A stretch of 64,000 nt of DNA. It comes from Acidobacteriota bacterium (GTDB taxonomy: Bacteria > Acidobacteriota > Blastocatellia > Chloracidobacteriales > Chloracidobacteriaceae). The stretch's first letter is position 1, and every line of letters starts with the position of its first letter. The position numbers and the translations under genes were made by a program. Shown piece by piece: positions 34,415 through 43,104 of the stretch. Under the pieces are notes generated by a model. The model did no database searches, had not been told where the DNA came from, and was given only the letters and a program-made list of their open reading frames with translations. The stretch covers positions 21,469 through 85,468 of the forward strand of contig JACQXX010000055.1 of the NCBI GenBank assembly GCA_016208495.1. The letters run 5' to 3'.

Positions 34415-34726
34415 ATGGCTCAAACGGTCGGTGAGATTTTTAAGACAATGAAAAGCGCCTATAAAAAGGGCGCTTTCAAAGAAGAAAAGTCATTTTATTT
34501 TTCGCTTGGCGATGAGAAGTGGACCGTCACTCTGGGTCCCAAGAAATGTGTTGTCGAAGCCGGGAAAACCATTGAGCAGGCTGATTGCGTGCTCAAAACA
34601 TCACCGGAACTCTTTGTCAAAATGTGGAATCGCGAACACACGCCAGGGATGGGCGATTTTATGTCAGGGCGCGTCAAGTCAAATGATCCGAGTGCCTTGA
34701 AAGCATTCCTGGAAGCGTTTGACTAA
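34415..34726 (+). CDS. SCP2 sterol-binding domain protein
   Basis: 103 residues, a single SCP2 domain (EIFKTMKSAYKKGAFK, TIEQADCVLKTSPELFVKMW, and GMGDFMSGRVKSNDPSALKA). These small proteins bind lipids or acyl-CoA in a hydrophobic tunnel. A strong ribosome site (GGAGGGGG) precedes the ATG. The lipid partner is unknown. It is likely the last gene of the ribA-moaA unit. Confidence 0.9.
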   Translation: MAQTVGEIFKTMKSAYKKGAFKEEKSFYFSLGDEKWTVTLGPKKCVVEAGKTIEQADCVLKTSPELFVKMWNREHTPGMGDFMSGRVKSNDPSALKAFLEAFD

Positions 34727-34909
34727 AGCAACCTCCTGCAAGTTCAAAACCTCTCTTCACTTCTTCTTAAAGTATTCCAAAGTTTATTGCCAGTTCTGGA
34801 CCAAAGAGCGGGTCACCGGGTTGAACACAGAACCTGGGAGGATTTCCTTGTTACTCACTCGCTCTTTGATCCTGTTCGATTATGTTTCATTTATCTGTCT
34901 GGGGACTTT

Positions 34910-35692
34910 ATGTATAGAACGCGTGCTTTTTCTTTCTTCCTCTGTTTGGGCGTAGTCGCTGTTTTGGTGGGCGTACCATCTGATCGTTCAACTGTTTTAG
35001 CCCAAAAAGGACGTCGTCCACCCAAGAAAGCGGTCAGTGAGCCTTCATCTCCGATTGCTGGGAAGGAAATTCAAATCACATTGACCGATGGCGGGCAAAT
35101 CACTGGTAAATTTGTCAAAATTGATTCCCGTGAGCTGACCTATGAAAATGCGGTAGGCGATAAAATTCCAGTGGCGATTGAACGCATTGCCATTTTGGCC
35201 ATTGGCGAACCACCCAAACCAAAAATTGATTTCAGTTTTATAAGTGATGCAGAATCAGCTATTTCAGTGGTGGCAAAATTGTCAGCGCTGACTGATGCCA
35301 CGGGGGACCAGGCGCTGACTTATCGTGAATACACTCAGAAGGTGACTGAAGCCAAGGTGGCGGTTGAATCGTTCATTGCCAAACATTCTGAATTTTCCGA
35401 GCAACAATCGCTCTTTACGGCCATGCGGAAAATTACTGACAGCTATGAAATGGTCTCACCGATTTGGGCCATGCGCATTGGTGCCGATCAACGAAAATCA
35501 CTATCGGGTGAGTCTCCTGAAATGGTACTGGTGCTGAATACCTATCCGGAGTTGAAATTGACCGAATACAACCGTGAGGGGCGGTATCCAACCGATAAAG
35601 TCGTAGCCTGGGTTTGGTCCCAAATTCCAACTCAGATTCAGTCGGTAAGATCACAGATCAGACAGTTGCGAGGTTCGCTGGAGGGAAGTTAA
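34910..35692 (+). CDS. Hypothetical exported protein
   Basis: 260 residues from ATG 34910 (GGGGA five bases upstream); an upstream in-frame start at 34787 would hide the signal peptide. The signal peptide is FSFFLCLGVVAVLVGVPSDR. After a basic Lys/Pro stretch comes an SH3- or LSM-like short beta region (IQITLTDGGQITGKFVKID), then helices. I recognise no family. The 3' side holds the candidate ECF-dependent RNA. Confidence 0.6.
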   Translation: MYRTRAFSFFLCLGVVAVLVGVPSDRSTVLAQKGRRPPKKAVSEPSSPIAGKEIQITLTDGGQITGKFVKIDSRELTYENAVGDKIPVAIERIAILAIGEPPKPKIDFSFISDAESAISVVAKLSALTDATGDQALTYREYTQKVTEAKVAVESFIAKHSEFSEQQSLFTAMRKITDSYEMVSPIWAMRIGADQRKSLSGESPEMVLVLNTYPELKLTEYNREGRYPTDKVVAWVWSQIPTQIQSVRSQIRQLRGSLEGS

Positions 35693-35765
35693 GTCTAAAT
35701 TTTTCAATATTTTGAATGTTCAATAATTCAACTGGAAAAATATCGAAAAAAAATGGAGCAGATTT

Positions 35766-35793
35766 GGAACTTTTCAAGGTTAGTCGCGTTTGA
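35766..35793 (+). promoter_or_regulatory. Candidate ECF-sigma promoter
   Basis: GGAACTT (35766-35772), 16-bp spacer, TTTGA (35789-35793). The -35 and spacing are identical to the promoter before the ECF sigma gene at 44237-44264, and the -10 differs by one base from TCTGA. Nothing coding follows on this strand before the terminator at 35909. Confidence 0.5.
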
Positions 35794-35799
35794 GAGGGT

Positions 35800-35948
35800 G
35801 ACGTGAAAAGTTGCTGCCCAAACACCTGACGCAGACCCTTTCTGGTGAATGATGTTTCGGCTTCTTCTGTTCTCGGCATAGTGTACATTCCTCCTCTCTC
35901 AAGTGGTTCCGCGGCAAGATGTGATTCCTTGCCGCGGCTTTTTATTTT
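35800..35948 (+). ncRNA. Candidate ECF-dependent small RNA with anti-Shine-Dalgarno stretch
   Basis: Between the ECF-like promoter and a strong intrinsic terminator lie about 148 nt with no plus-strand frame. Just upstream of the terminator stem it has TCCTCCTCTCTC (35889-35900), complementary to GAGAGAGGAGGA-like ribosome sites. It also has a possible stem AAACACC/GGTG...GTTT at about 35820-35857. Short terminator-ended RNAs with a C/U-rich seed are how RpoE-dependent sRNAs repress envelope mRNAs in enterobacteria. The role here is inference. It might instead be a long 3'UTR of the upstream gene. Confidence 0.45.
35909..35948 (+). terminator. Strong intrinsic terminator
   Basis: 10-bp G/C-rich stem CCGCGGCAAG/CTTGCCGCGG with a 9-base loop, then CTTTTTATTTTT. 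It acts only rightwards; on the other strand the hairpin is not followed by U residues. Confidence 0.9.
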
Positions 35949-35968
35949 TGGAGGAATATTTATTCAGC

Positions 35969-36520
35969 TTAATTCTTGAGTTGGGTCAGATACTGTGGCG
36001 GCACGGTTTCAACCAGCCAAACCCCATTGGCTGAGCAGAAAAAAACAAATCCATCTTGATACATCACTTCGGCGGCGACTTCAAAGACCACCGGTTTCCC
36101 GTGCCGACTGCCAACCAGCCGGGCGGTTTCAATCCCGGCTGAGAGATGCACGTGGTGGCGATTCATTTTCAAAAGTCCATCTCGGAGAATCAGTTCAACC
36201 GTTCGGTGGCCCGTGCCGTGGTACAAAACTGACGGTGGAACAACCGGCTCAAGTTGTAGTTCCACTTCGACACTATGCCCCTGATTGGCCCGGATCCGCG
36301 TGCCGGTGTCATCAAAAGCAAACCGTTGTTTATTGTTCGTGGCCACGATCTCATCAAGTTGCTCGCGGGTGATGACCATCTGATTGCGAGCACAGGCGGC
36401 GAGCAGGGTTTCGACATCAACCCAACCGCCAGATGCCAAAACCAGTCCGAGTTGCTCTGGGGTATGCCGCAGGTGTTTGCTCAAATATTTGCTGAGTCGG
36501 GTACGTTGTTTTTCATCCAT
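35969..36520 (-). CDS. kptA: RNA 2'-phosphotransferase (KptA/Tpt1)
   Basis: 183 residues. Family signatures are LSKYLSKHLRHTPEQLGL at the N-terminus, then QRFAFDDTGTRIRANQGHS, LYHGTGHRTVELILRDGL and RHHVHLS. The catalytic Arg-His-Arg-Arg-like residues are at these positions. The yeast homologue removes the 2'-phosphate left by tRNA splicing, using NAD+. Bacteria lack that splicing pathway, so the bacterial substrate is unclear; RNA repair or ADP-ribosylation chemistry is possible. The gene is monocistronic. Confidence 0.93.
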   Translation of the reverse strand: MDEKQRTRLSKYLSKHLRHTPEQLGLVLASGGWVDVETLLAACARNQMVITREQLDEIVATNNKQRFAFDDTGTRIRANQGHSVEVELQLEPVVPPSVLYHGTGHRTVELILRDGLLKMNRHHVHLSAGIETARLVGSRHGKPVVFEVAAEVMYQDGFVFFCSANGVWLVETVPPQYLTQLKN

Positions 36521-36538
36521 GGTGTGTTGTGATTCGGT

Positions 36539-36668
36539 GGGGCGGAAGACATCGGGCGGAAGAAAACGGGCGGAAGAAAACGGGCGGAAGAATTAGGTTT
36601 CTTTCATCCCTCATCCCTTCAATTGCCCCAAGCCCTCAGCCTGACTTCTTCAGCTCCTGTCCTCGGCC
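36539..36668. repeat. GGGCGGAAGAAAAC 14-mer and AGCCC repeat composite
   Basis: GGGCGGAAGA(A)AAC units (36539-36589, a doubled 7-bp period) face CCCCAAGCCCTCAGCC...TTCTTCAGC (36626-36652). The core GGTTTCTTTCATCCCTCATC with CCTTC between them also occurs in complement near 14726-14752. Confidence 0.75.
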
Positions 36669-36692
36669 TGTAGTCGTTGAGTTGGGATCACA

Positions 36693-37151
36693 TCAAAAAA
36701 ACTTCTGATAGGTTACGCCATCAAGCGCATCTTCGTAATATCGCGGCATGATATATCCAAATTGATATCCAATTGCCTCATAAAAAGCCCGTCCCTTTTG
36801 GTTTAGGGTCGGAGTGTCTACATAAATCCCGCGTGCCTTTTTCTCTTGAGCAAATTCTTCAGCACGTTTGACAAGTTGTGAGGCTACGCCTTGACGTTGA
36901 TGGCTCAAATCCACTGCCAGTCCCTGGATTTGGGCAAGTCGGTTCCATTCATAGAACTGAACATAAACGAAGCCAATTGCGGTTTGCTCAACCATTGCCA
37001 GATAAACCCCAAAAAAATCAGGTATTTGGGAAAAAGCTTCAGCATTTTTTTCAGCCGCAACAATGTACTGCTCAGCCCAGCCGATCCCTTCAAGAATAGA
37101 GCGGATGGTTGCTTGATGACTGGAGGTGTAATCAGTGATGGTAATGGTCAT
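36693..37151 (-). CDS. GNAT-family N-acetyltransferase
   Basis: 152 residues from ATG 37151; a longer frame begins at 37190 but its extra residues look non-native. The acetyl-CoA binding motif is AVDLSHQRQGVASQLVKRAEE, followed by YVDTPTLNQKGRAFYEAIGYQ. The substrate is unknown. It is separated from the mqnE start by about 70 bp, on the same strand but with mqnE upstream at higher coordinates. Confidence 0.87.
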   Translation of the reverse strand: MTITITDYTSSHQATIRSILEGIGWAEQYIVAAEKNAEAFSQIPDFFGVYLAMVEQTAIGFVYVQFYEWNRLAQIQGLAVDLSHQRQGVASQLVKRAEEFAQEKKARGIYVDTPTLNQKGRAFYEAIGYQFGYIMPRYYEDALDGVTYQKFF

Positions 37152-37264
37152 AATCGTTGATGTTCTGCCTGCGGCTAAAGCTGACAGCATGCAGAATGCT
37201 TGTATTCACAAGATCCATTTATATCAATACCTTAGATTCTGATGTACCTTCTCATTCATACTGA

Positions 37265-38383
37265 TCAAGCCAGAACTTTCTCGGCTTCCGGCTGATTGCG
37301 CTGAATTGGCTGATAGAGCGTGTCACGCTCAACCGGAATCAGACCAGCATCTTTAATCAATTGAACAATCTCATTTTTCGTGGTCTGGCATTGGGTTTCG
37401 CCGTCGAGTGAATAGGTCGCTACCAGGGGGCCGCCGCCCGAGACCGTTCCATCCATGTCATTCGCACCAAAATGGAGCGCAATCTGGGCCGTTTGACGAC
37501 CTAGCATGACCCAATAGGCTTTGATGTGGTCAAAGTTATCGAGCATCAACCGCGAGACGGCAATCGTCTTCAAACTATCAACCGGAGTTGGTCCTGGTAA
37601 GTGTGAGAGTTCGGTATCTTTCGGGAAAAATGCCAGTGGAATAAAGCACTGGAACCCACCAGTTTCATCTTGCAGCGCCCGGAGCCGGAGCATATGGTCA
37701 ACCCGGTCTGCATACGATTCAATATGGCCATAGAGCATCGTGGCATTAGAGCGAAGTCCGGCTTGATGGACTTCTTTAGAAAAATCCAGCCAGCGCTGGC
37801 TCCCACATTTGTGTTTGCAGATTTGTTTTCGAACTGGTTCGGCAAAGATTTCAGCGCCGCCACCTGGGCAGGAATCCAATCCAGCTTCAACCAGGCGATC
37901 AATCACTTCGCGTGGGGACAGGCGTGTGATCCGGCGAAAGTGATCCAGCTCGACCATGGTAAACGCTTTTAAATGAATGCTGGGAAATTCAGCCTTCAGT
38001 CCTCGGAGCAGATCCAAATAATATTCAAATGAGAGAGTTGGGTGCAGTCCACCAACAATGTGAAGTTCCGTAATCCCAGCTTCAAAGGACGGACGGATTT
38101 CCCGAACTGCCTGCTCAATTGTATAGGTATAGGCTTCCGGGTCGTTTGGCTTTCGGTAAAACGAGCAGAAAGTACAATCCCAGTAACAAACATTGGTCGG
38201 ATTCAAGTGCCGATTGACGTTATAAAACACGACCTGCCCGTGCCGTTTGCGCCGACCTGAATCAGCCAGTTGTCCAAGCCAGGCAAGATGATCAGTTTCA
38301 AAGAGGGCCACACCGTCTTCGAGCGTCAAGCGTTCGCCAGCATGCACTTTTTCAGCAATGCGAGTCAGGGTTGCATTCACCAT
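37265..38383 (-). CDS. mqnE: Aminofutalosine synthase (radical SAM, menaquinone)
   Basis: 372 residues. The Fe-S motif is CYWDCTFC (CX3CX2C). The rest follows MqnE closely: ELHIVGGLHPTLSFEYYLDL, HLKAFTMVELDHFRRITRLS, AGLDSCPGGGAEIFAEPVRK, NATMLYGHIESYADRVDH, LQDETGGFQCFIPLAFFPKD. It joins the enolpyruvyl group of the MqnA product to adenosine, from SAM, in the futalosine route to menaquinone. Other mqn genes are not in the window. GTG/ATG choice: ATG at 38383. Confidence 0.93.
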   Translation of the reverse strand: MVNATLTRIAEKVHAGERLTLEDGVALFETDHLAWLGQLADSGRRKRHGQVVFYNVNRHLNPTNVCYWDCTFCSFYRKPNDPEAYTYTIEQAVREIRPSFEAGITELHIVGGLHPTLSFEYYLDLLRGLKAEFPSIHLKAFTMVELDHFRRITRLSPREVIDRLVEAGLDSCPGGGAEIFAEPVRKQICKHKCGSQRWLDFSKEVHQAGLRSNATMLYGHIESYADRVDHMLRLRALQDETGGFQCFIPLAFFPKDTELSHLPGPTPVDSLKTIAVSRLMLDNFDHIKAYWVMLGRQTAQIALHFGANDMDGTVSGGGPLVATYSLDGETQCQTTKNEIVQLIKDAGLIPVERDTLYQPIQRNQPEAEKVLA

Positions 38384-38682
38384 AAGGCAAAATTTCTCTT
38401 TACTCTTTCAAAATGAGATGAATCTGGGCTGTGAGGAAGGTTTGAAAAGAACCACTTCAGCCCGGTTAGGGAAAAAAGAAGCTGCATCTTAGTCTGATCT
38501 GAATCACGACAGCAATCTGAATTCGGCGAGTCGTCTCCGCAGGCTTCGAGAACTGAAAATCACTGACCTGCTTGACGAAGGCTTCACAAGTGCAATAGGC
38601 TCCACACCCTGATGTCCTCTTCAGCCTGAGTCCTTGCCAGTCAAAATCCACATTTATTTCGAAGCAGAGATTCTAAAACCTC
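38384..38682. other. Intergenic region between divergent mqnE and permease
   Basis: About 300 bp. A short minus-strand frame (38466-38651) has no coding character. One CTTCAGCCCGGTTAGG-like repeat fragment lies near 38455. No convincing promoter was found. Confidence 0.4.
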
Positions 38683-40632
38683 ATGGCACGAAGCATATTC
38701 AAATCGAAACAGGCTCGACTGTTTCGGCGGTGGTTTCTTGAAGGCGCGCGTGATGTTTCATCCAAACCACATCACGACGGGGCTCCTCATCCTCATCCAA
38801 CTCATCCCTGGTGGCAGGTCATGTGTTTGACCGGTGTGGATTATTTTTCCACACTTGGGTACCAGCCCAGCATTGCGTTTGTGGCGGCCAATGTGTTGTC
38901 CCCACTTGCAACCCTGGTTCTGGTCGCACTGACCATCTTTGGAGCGCTTCCAATTTACAGCCGGGTGGCGGCTGAAAGTCCCAATGGACAGGGAAGTATT
39001 TCAATGCTTGAAGACCTCCTCCCACGCTGGCGGGGGAAAGTCTTCGTTTTGTGTTTGCTTGGATTTGCGGCCACTGATTTTGTCATTACGATCACCCTTT
39101 CAGCGGCTGATGCCACGGCTCACCTCCTTGAAAATCCGTTTGCCCCACACTGGCTTGAAGGCCATCAGGTCGCTGTGACCTTTGCCTTGTTGTTGATGCT
39201 GGGAGCTATTTTTTTAAAGGGGTTCAAGGAAGCTATCGGATTAGCCGTCTTCCTGGTTGCGGTGTACCTTGTCCTGAATGTCATTGTTATTGCACGCGGG
39301 TGTATTGAAATCTTTAACCACCCCCACTACATCAGTTCTTGGAAGTTCGCTCTTTCAAGCGGTGAATATCAAGGGAACCCTCTGGTGATTATCGGGCTGG
39401 CGTTACTGGTATTTCCAAAACTGGCCCTTGGCCTGTCGGGATTTGAAACTGGAGTGGCGGTGATGCCGCTGGTTCAAGGTGACCCTTCAGACACGCATGA
39501 CCAACCTGCTGGGCGAATTCGCAATGCCCGCCATTTATTGCGGACCGCTGCGCTGATTATGAGCGTGATGTTGATCGGCAGCAGTTTTGTGACGACGTTG
39601 CTGATCCCTCATGAGGCATTTCAAACCGGTGGGGAAGCCAGTGGACGGGCTCTGGCTTATCTGGCCCATAAGTATTTTGGAAAAGGATTTGGCACAACCT
39701 ATGACCTGAGCACCATGGCTATTTTGTGGTTTGCCGGAGCCTCCGCTCTGGCTGGGTTGCTCAACCTGGTGCCGCGCTATTTACCGCGTTTTGGAATGGC
39801 GCCTGAATGGGCCAAAGCCAATCGCCCGCTGGTTGTCGTTTTTACGGTGATCACGCTTACTGTAACCTGGATCTTCAATGCGGATGTTGAATCCCAGGGC
39901 GGTGCTTACGCAACTGGTGTGTTGGTGCTGATGACCTCGGCGGCGGTGGCCGTGACCCTTTCGGTGTGGAAAGCCGGCTGGCGGCGATATGCTTTCCTGG
40001 CGATTACACTGGTGTTTGCCTATACCACGATTCAAAACATTCATGAGCGCCCGGAAGGGCTGAAAATTGCCTCGTTGTTTATCATTTCAATTGTTTTTAC
40101 TTCGTTGATTTCACGGGCTTTACGGTCAACTGAACTGCGGATTCATAAAGTCAAATTCGATGAAACCGCCCAGCGGTTTTTGAAAGAGGTCGCCAAGGGA
40201 ACGGTTCGGATTGTGACAAATCGCCCAGACCAGGGTACGGCTGAAGAATATGACAAGAAAGAGCGCGAAGCTCGCAATACCCACCACATTCCCAAAGGTG
40301 ACCCGTTGCTGTTACTTGAAGTAAAAATCAGTGACGCCTCAGAATTTACCGATGATTTGCTTGAAGTGAGAGGTCTTCAGGTTGGACGCCATCGAGTCAT
40401 TCGTTGTGAAAGCCCAGCGGTGCCAAATGCGATTGCCGCCGTGTTACTCCATGTGCGCGATACCACTGGTCAAATTCCCCACGTTTACTTCGGCTGGACC
40501 GAGGGCAATCCGGTGGTCTATGTCTTGAAATACATTGCACTTGGGGAAGGAGATACCGCACCTGTAACCCGTGAAGTATTGCGTCAGGCAATTACTGATC
40601 CAGATGACCGGCCCCGAGTCCATGTGGGGTGA
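38683..40632 (+). CDS. APC-superfamily permease with cytoplasmic C-terminal domain
   Basis: 649 residues. A His-rich N-terminus ([14 protein letters not shown]) is followed by about twelve membrane segments, beginning [20 protein letters not shown] and including [20 protein letters not shown], the APC-type broken-helix pattern. The last 150 residues are soluble ([20 protein letters not shown] and later [13 protein letters not shown]). Proteins of this size and plan are annotated as amino-acid transporters in actinobacteria and acidobacteria; the substrate is not predictable. The stop codon leads into a repeat array. Confidence 0.85.
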   Translation: MARSIFKSKQARLFRRWFLEGARDVSSKPHHDGAPHPHPTHPWWQVMCLTGVDYFSTLGYQPSIAFVAANVLSPLATLVLVALTIFGALPIYSRVAAESPNGQGSISMLEDLLPRWRGKVFVLCLLGFAATDFVITITLSAADATAHLLENPFAPHWLEGHQVAVTFALLLMLGAIFLKGFKEAIGLAVFLVAVYLVLNVIVIARGCIEIFNHPHYISSWKFALSSGEYQGNPLVIIGLALLVFPKLALGLSGFETGVAVMPLVQGDPSDTHDQPAGRIRNARHLLRTAALIMSVMLIGSSFVTTLLIPHEAFQTGGEASGRALAYLAHKYFGKGFGTTYDLSTMAILWFAGASALAGLLNLVPRYLPRFGMAPEWAKANRPLVVVFTVITLTVTWIFNADVESQGGAYATGVLVLMTSAAVAVTLSVWKAGWRRYAFLAITLVFAYTTIQNIHERPEGLKIASLFIISIVFTSLISRALRSTELRIHKVKFDETAQRFLKEVAKGTVRIVTNRPDQGTAEEYDKKEREARNTHHIPKGDPLLLLEVKISDASEFTDDLLEVRGLQVGRHRVIRCESPAVPNAIAAVLLHVRDTTGQIPHVYFGWTEGNPVVYVLKYIALGEGDTAPVTREVLRQAITDPDDRPRVHVG

Positions 40633-40640
40633 TCGAAAGA

Positions 40641-40750
40641 CCTCGGGCTGAAGAAAGCGGGCTGAAGACCTCGGGTTCAGGGTATGAAACCCATTTTCTT
40701 CAGCCCTGAGCCCTGGTTTTTTCAGCCCCAAGCCCGATGTCTTCCGCCCC
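40641..40750. repeat. GGGCTGAAGA repeat composite
   Basis: CGGGCTGAAGA(AAG/CCT) units (40643-40670) face CTTCAGCCCTGAGCCC and TTCAGCCCCAAGCCC (40698-40735). The core GGGTTCAGGGTATGAAACCC matches in complement the core at 26966-26980. Confidence 0.85.
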
Positions 40751-40762
40751 AACTCATGGTTC

Positions 40763-42358
40763 TCACAATGAAAAGAATTGCCTGATTTTATCCAGCATCA
40801 ATTGTGAGCGGTCTGTAACCTGTTTGGCGACTTCGATCTCTGAAATTCTTGTTCTCAATTGTTCAATTTCCAGTTGCCGGTTTACCACCACCCGGCTCAT
40901 CTCTTCAGCCAGTGTCGGGTGCTTTTTCAGAATCTCCCGAAATGCGGCGTGTCCCATGACATAGACCTCAACCTGGGTAATGGCAATAACTGTGGCCACT
41001 CGGGGCTCGCCGGTCAAGAGTGATATTTCTCCAAAGTATTCACCTGCCTGAATTTGTTTGATTTCCTGGTTATCCATTTGAATGCTCACCAGGCCGGAGT
41101 TGATGATATAGAAGTCTTCACCTGGCTCACCCTGGCGAAGAATGATTTCAGTTGGAGCATAAATTTGCTTTTGGACATTGGCCGCCAGTTCATGGCGATC
41201 TTCCTCACTGAGTAAGTCAAGGAATGGGATTGAGTTGAGATGGCGTTGAACGGTTCGAATTTCGACTTCACGAAAGTATGAATGTGATTCCTGGTCAATC
41301 CGGTGAAGCTGAATGGTGCTGGTGCCATACGGGTGATCAACGTCGGCTCGTTCCAGAGCGTACCAGATGCGGTCGCGGACATTTCCGTCAATAATGTCGC
41401 GGCGATGAAACGCGGTAATGAAGAAGCGAACCCAGTATTCAACCATCCCCGACTCCAGAAAGCGATAAGTAACCACACTTGGGGCCGGGTCCGTCAGGAC
41501 TTCCGGGATCTCGGGGAGTATTTTGAGAATGGCTTCGTGGACTTTGCGTGGAGGAATGCGATAAGGCACTAAAATATAGATGTTGCGGCGGGCGACGTTC
41601 GTCGGTTTGGTGTAATTGAGAATTGAATTTTTGGCCAGAACCCCGTTGGGAATCGTCACTTCAACCCGATCAAGGGTAATCATTTTTGTGGCACGCCAGT
41701 TAATTTCAGTGACCTCTCCGAGTGGCTCATGTCCGTCAAGTTGAACCCAATCTCCGACATCAAATGGTTCTTGAATCTGAAGGGTGATCCCCGCCACCAA
41801 ATTCCCAAGTGTTTCCTGGAGTGCAAACCCAATCACGGCTGTCAACAAAGCCGATGTGACCAGCAATGACCCGAGTTGGACCCCGGATACTTTCATCGTG
41901 ACCAGCACGACGGCGACATATACCAATCCTTGGAAAATATCGCCGATAATTTTTGGTGTGGTTTGTGAAAATCGGGAGACAAACAGGGCTTCATAGAAAA
42001 ATAAAAAACCAAGACGGCCCAGGCTGGTGAGGAGCAAAAAAATTGCGGTTATTTCCAGTATATTTTCAAGGCGGGCAAAGGCTGGGCGGGGTTCAAAGAA
42101 CATATGGACCAGCACCAGCACGACATGGGCTGCCAGACAAAGAAGCGGAAACCGCAAACTGATTCGTCTGGTGGGAGGAAGCAGAAACCGGAGCACCACC
42201 AGAAGCAGCACCCCGGTGATCACTCCAATGTTGCTGAGTAACCCTTCACCGTCGATCAAAAACCGAATCAACCGGTGATCGAACGTCTCTTCTTGAAAAA
42301 AAGCAAAAGTTGACGGCGACCATTTAAAATTTTGAAAGTGAAGGGCTGGAATGATCAT
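40763..42358 (-). CDS. Mechanosensitive channel (MscS) with cyclic-nucleotide-binding domain, copy 1
   Basis: 531 residues from ATG 42358; a GTG at 42430 would add 24 residues without homology. Four to five membrane segments come first, then the MscS pore and beta domain (VTSALLTAVIGFALQETLGN, PFDVGDWVQLDGHEPLGEVT, VTIPNGVLAKNSILNYT). The C-terminal cNMP domain (EIILRQGEPGEDFYIINSG and YFGEISLLTGEPRVATV) ends in a short helix. It is a stretch-activated channel whose gating could respond to cAMP or cGMP. A paralogue with the same plan is at 50232. Confidence 0.93.
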   Translation of the reverse strand: MIIPALHFQNFKWSPSTFAFFQEETFDHRLIRFLIDGEGLLSNIGVITGVLLLVVLRFLLPPTRRISLRFPLLCLAAHVVLVLVHMFFEPRPAFARLENILEITAIFLLLTSLGRLGFLFFYEALFVSRFSQTTPKIIGDIFQGLVYVAVVLVTMKVSGVQLGSLLVTSALLTAVIGFALQETLGNLVAGITLQIQEPFDVGDWVQLDGHEPLGEVTEINWRATKMITLDRVEVTIPNGVLAKNSILNYTKPTNVARRNIYILVPYRIPPRKVHEAILKILPEIPEVLTDPAPSVVTYRFLESGMVEYWVRFFITAFHRRDIIDGNVRDRIWYALERADVDHPYGTSTIQLHRIDQESHSYFREVEIRTVQRHLNSIPFLDLLSEEDRHELAANVQKQIYAPTEIILRQGEPGEDFYIINSGLVSIQMDNQEIKQIQAGEYFGEISLLTGEPRVATVIAITQVEVYVMGHAAFREILKKHPTLAEEMSRVVVNRQLEIEQLRTRISEIEVAKQVTDRSQLMLDKIRQFFSL

Positions 42359-42526
42359 GGGTCTGGATCCTGATTTGGAATGCTGAACACATAGGGAAAT
42401 AAATTGATCTGATTTGACAGAAACAACCACCAGTTCAAGCCCTGAGCCAGGGGAACTACAAATTCTTCAATAATTTCACTGCTGCCAAAGACGAAGCGAT
42501 ATTTGAACCTCTGACACCATTTCGAG

Positions 42527-42566
42527 TCTGAAGTTTTCAACCCCAAGCCCGACTTCTTCAGCCCAA
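42527..42566. repeat. CAACCCCAAGCCCGACTTC repeat fragment
   Basis: A short relic of the TTCAGCCC/AAGCCC repeat family (GAAGTTTTCAACCCCAAGCCC followed by TTCTTCAGCCC) placed before the end of the DUF4440 gene. Confidence 0.6.
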
Positions 42567-42570
42567 TGTT

Positions 42571-43047
42571 TTAAGAGGTATGATCGTGAATGACCCGCCA
42601 GCCTTCCGGAAGCTGCTTCAAAACCAGAGTAAACAATCCTTCTGAACTTTTTCCGTCTGAAAACACCAGTTTCCAGCGACCACGGGCCAGTGCGGTGTGA
42701 CGCTCAAGTGGTAGAATTGAAATATCGGCAAACGTCAGCGTTCCCATTTCACGGCCTTCACCCTGATAGCGCCGTTTATAGCGCGCCAGTGTTTCATCCC
42801 AGCCACTGGTTTGGGTGGTGCCGGATGTAAAGGTCAGTTCCGGGGATCGCCAATATCCCTTCATAAATCCTTCCAAATCACCTCGGTTCCAGGCTGCCAC
42901 TTGAGCATCCAGAACGGTGCGGACATCGCGGACTGTCTTTGTTTCACGAGGAGCTGTTTTTGAGGAAGTCGAAGCTGATTGCCGGGCATAACTCACTGGC
43001 ACACAGCTTGTTATAAGCAGCAACAAGACGATGGATCGGAGTTTCAT
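42571..43047 (-). CDS. Secreted DUF4440/SnoaL-like protein
   Basis: 158 residues. Signal peptide (SIVLLLLITSCVPVSYA), possibly a lipoprotein box around SC. The body is a cone-fold NTF2-like domain: VLDAQVAAWNRGDLEGFMKG near residue 47, SPELTFTSGT, and the C-terminal WKLVFSDGKSSEGLFTLVLK followed by GWRVIHDHTS. The family contains ketosteroid isomerase-like proteins, most of unknown activity. It lies 57 bp downstream of the OppF-type gene end and may be co-transcribed with it. Confidence 0.85.
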   Translation of the reverse strand: MKLRSIVLLLLITSCVPVSYARQSASTSSKTAPRETKTVRDVRTVLDAQVAAWNRGDLEGFMKGYWRSPELTFTSGTTQTSGWDETLARYKRRYQGEGREMGTLTFADISILPLERHTALARGRWKLVFSDGKSSEGLFTLVLKQLPEGWRVIHDHTS

Positions 43048-43104
43048 TGGCGATTGTCTCCAGGAAAAAGTGAGTCGGATGATGAGGTACCGCGATCAAT
43101 CAGG

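Noticed and set aside
35658..35888. Minus-strand 76-residue frame with a very strong GGAGGA ribosome-like site
   Set aside because: The apparent ribosome site is only the complement of the CU-rich stretch in the candidate RNA. The product has no coding character and the frame runs into the preceding gene's end.
38466..38651. Minus-strand 61-residue frame between mqnE and the permease
   Set aside because: No ribosome site, no family or membrane signal.
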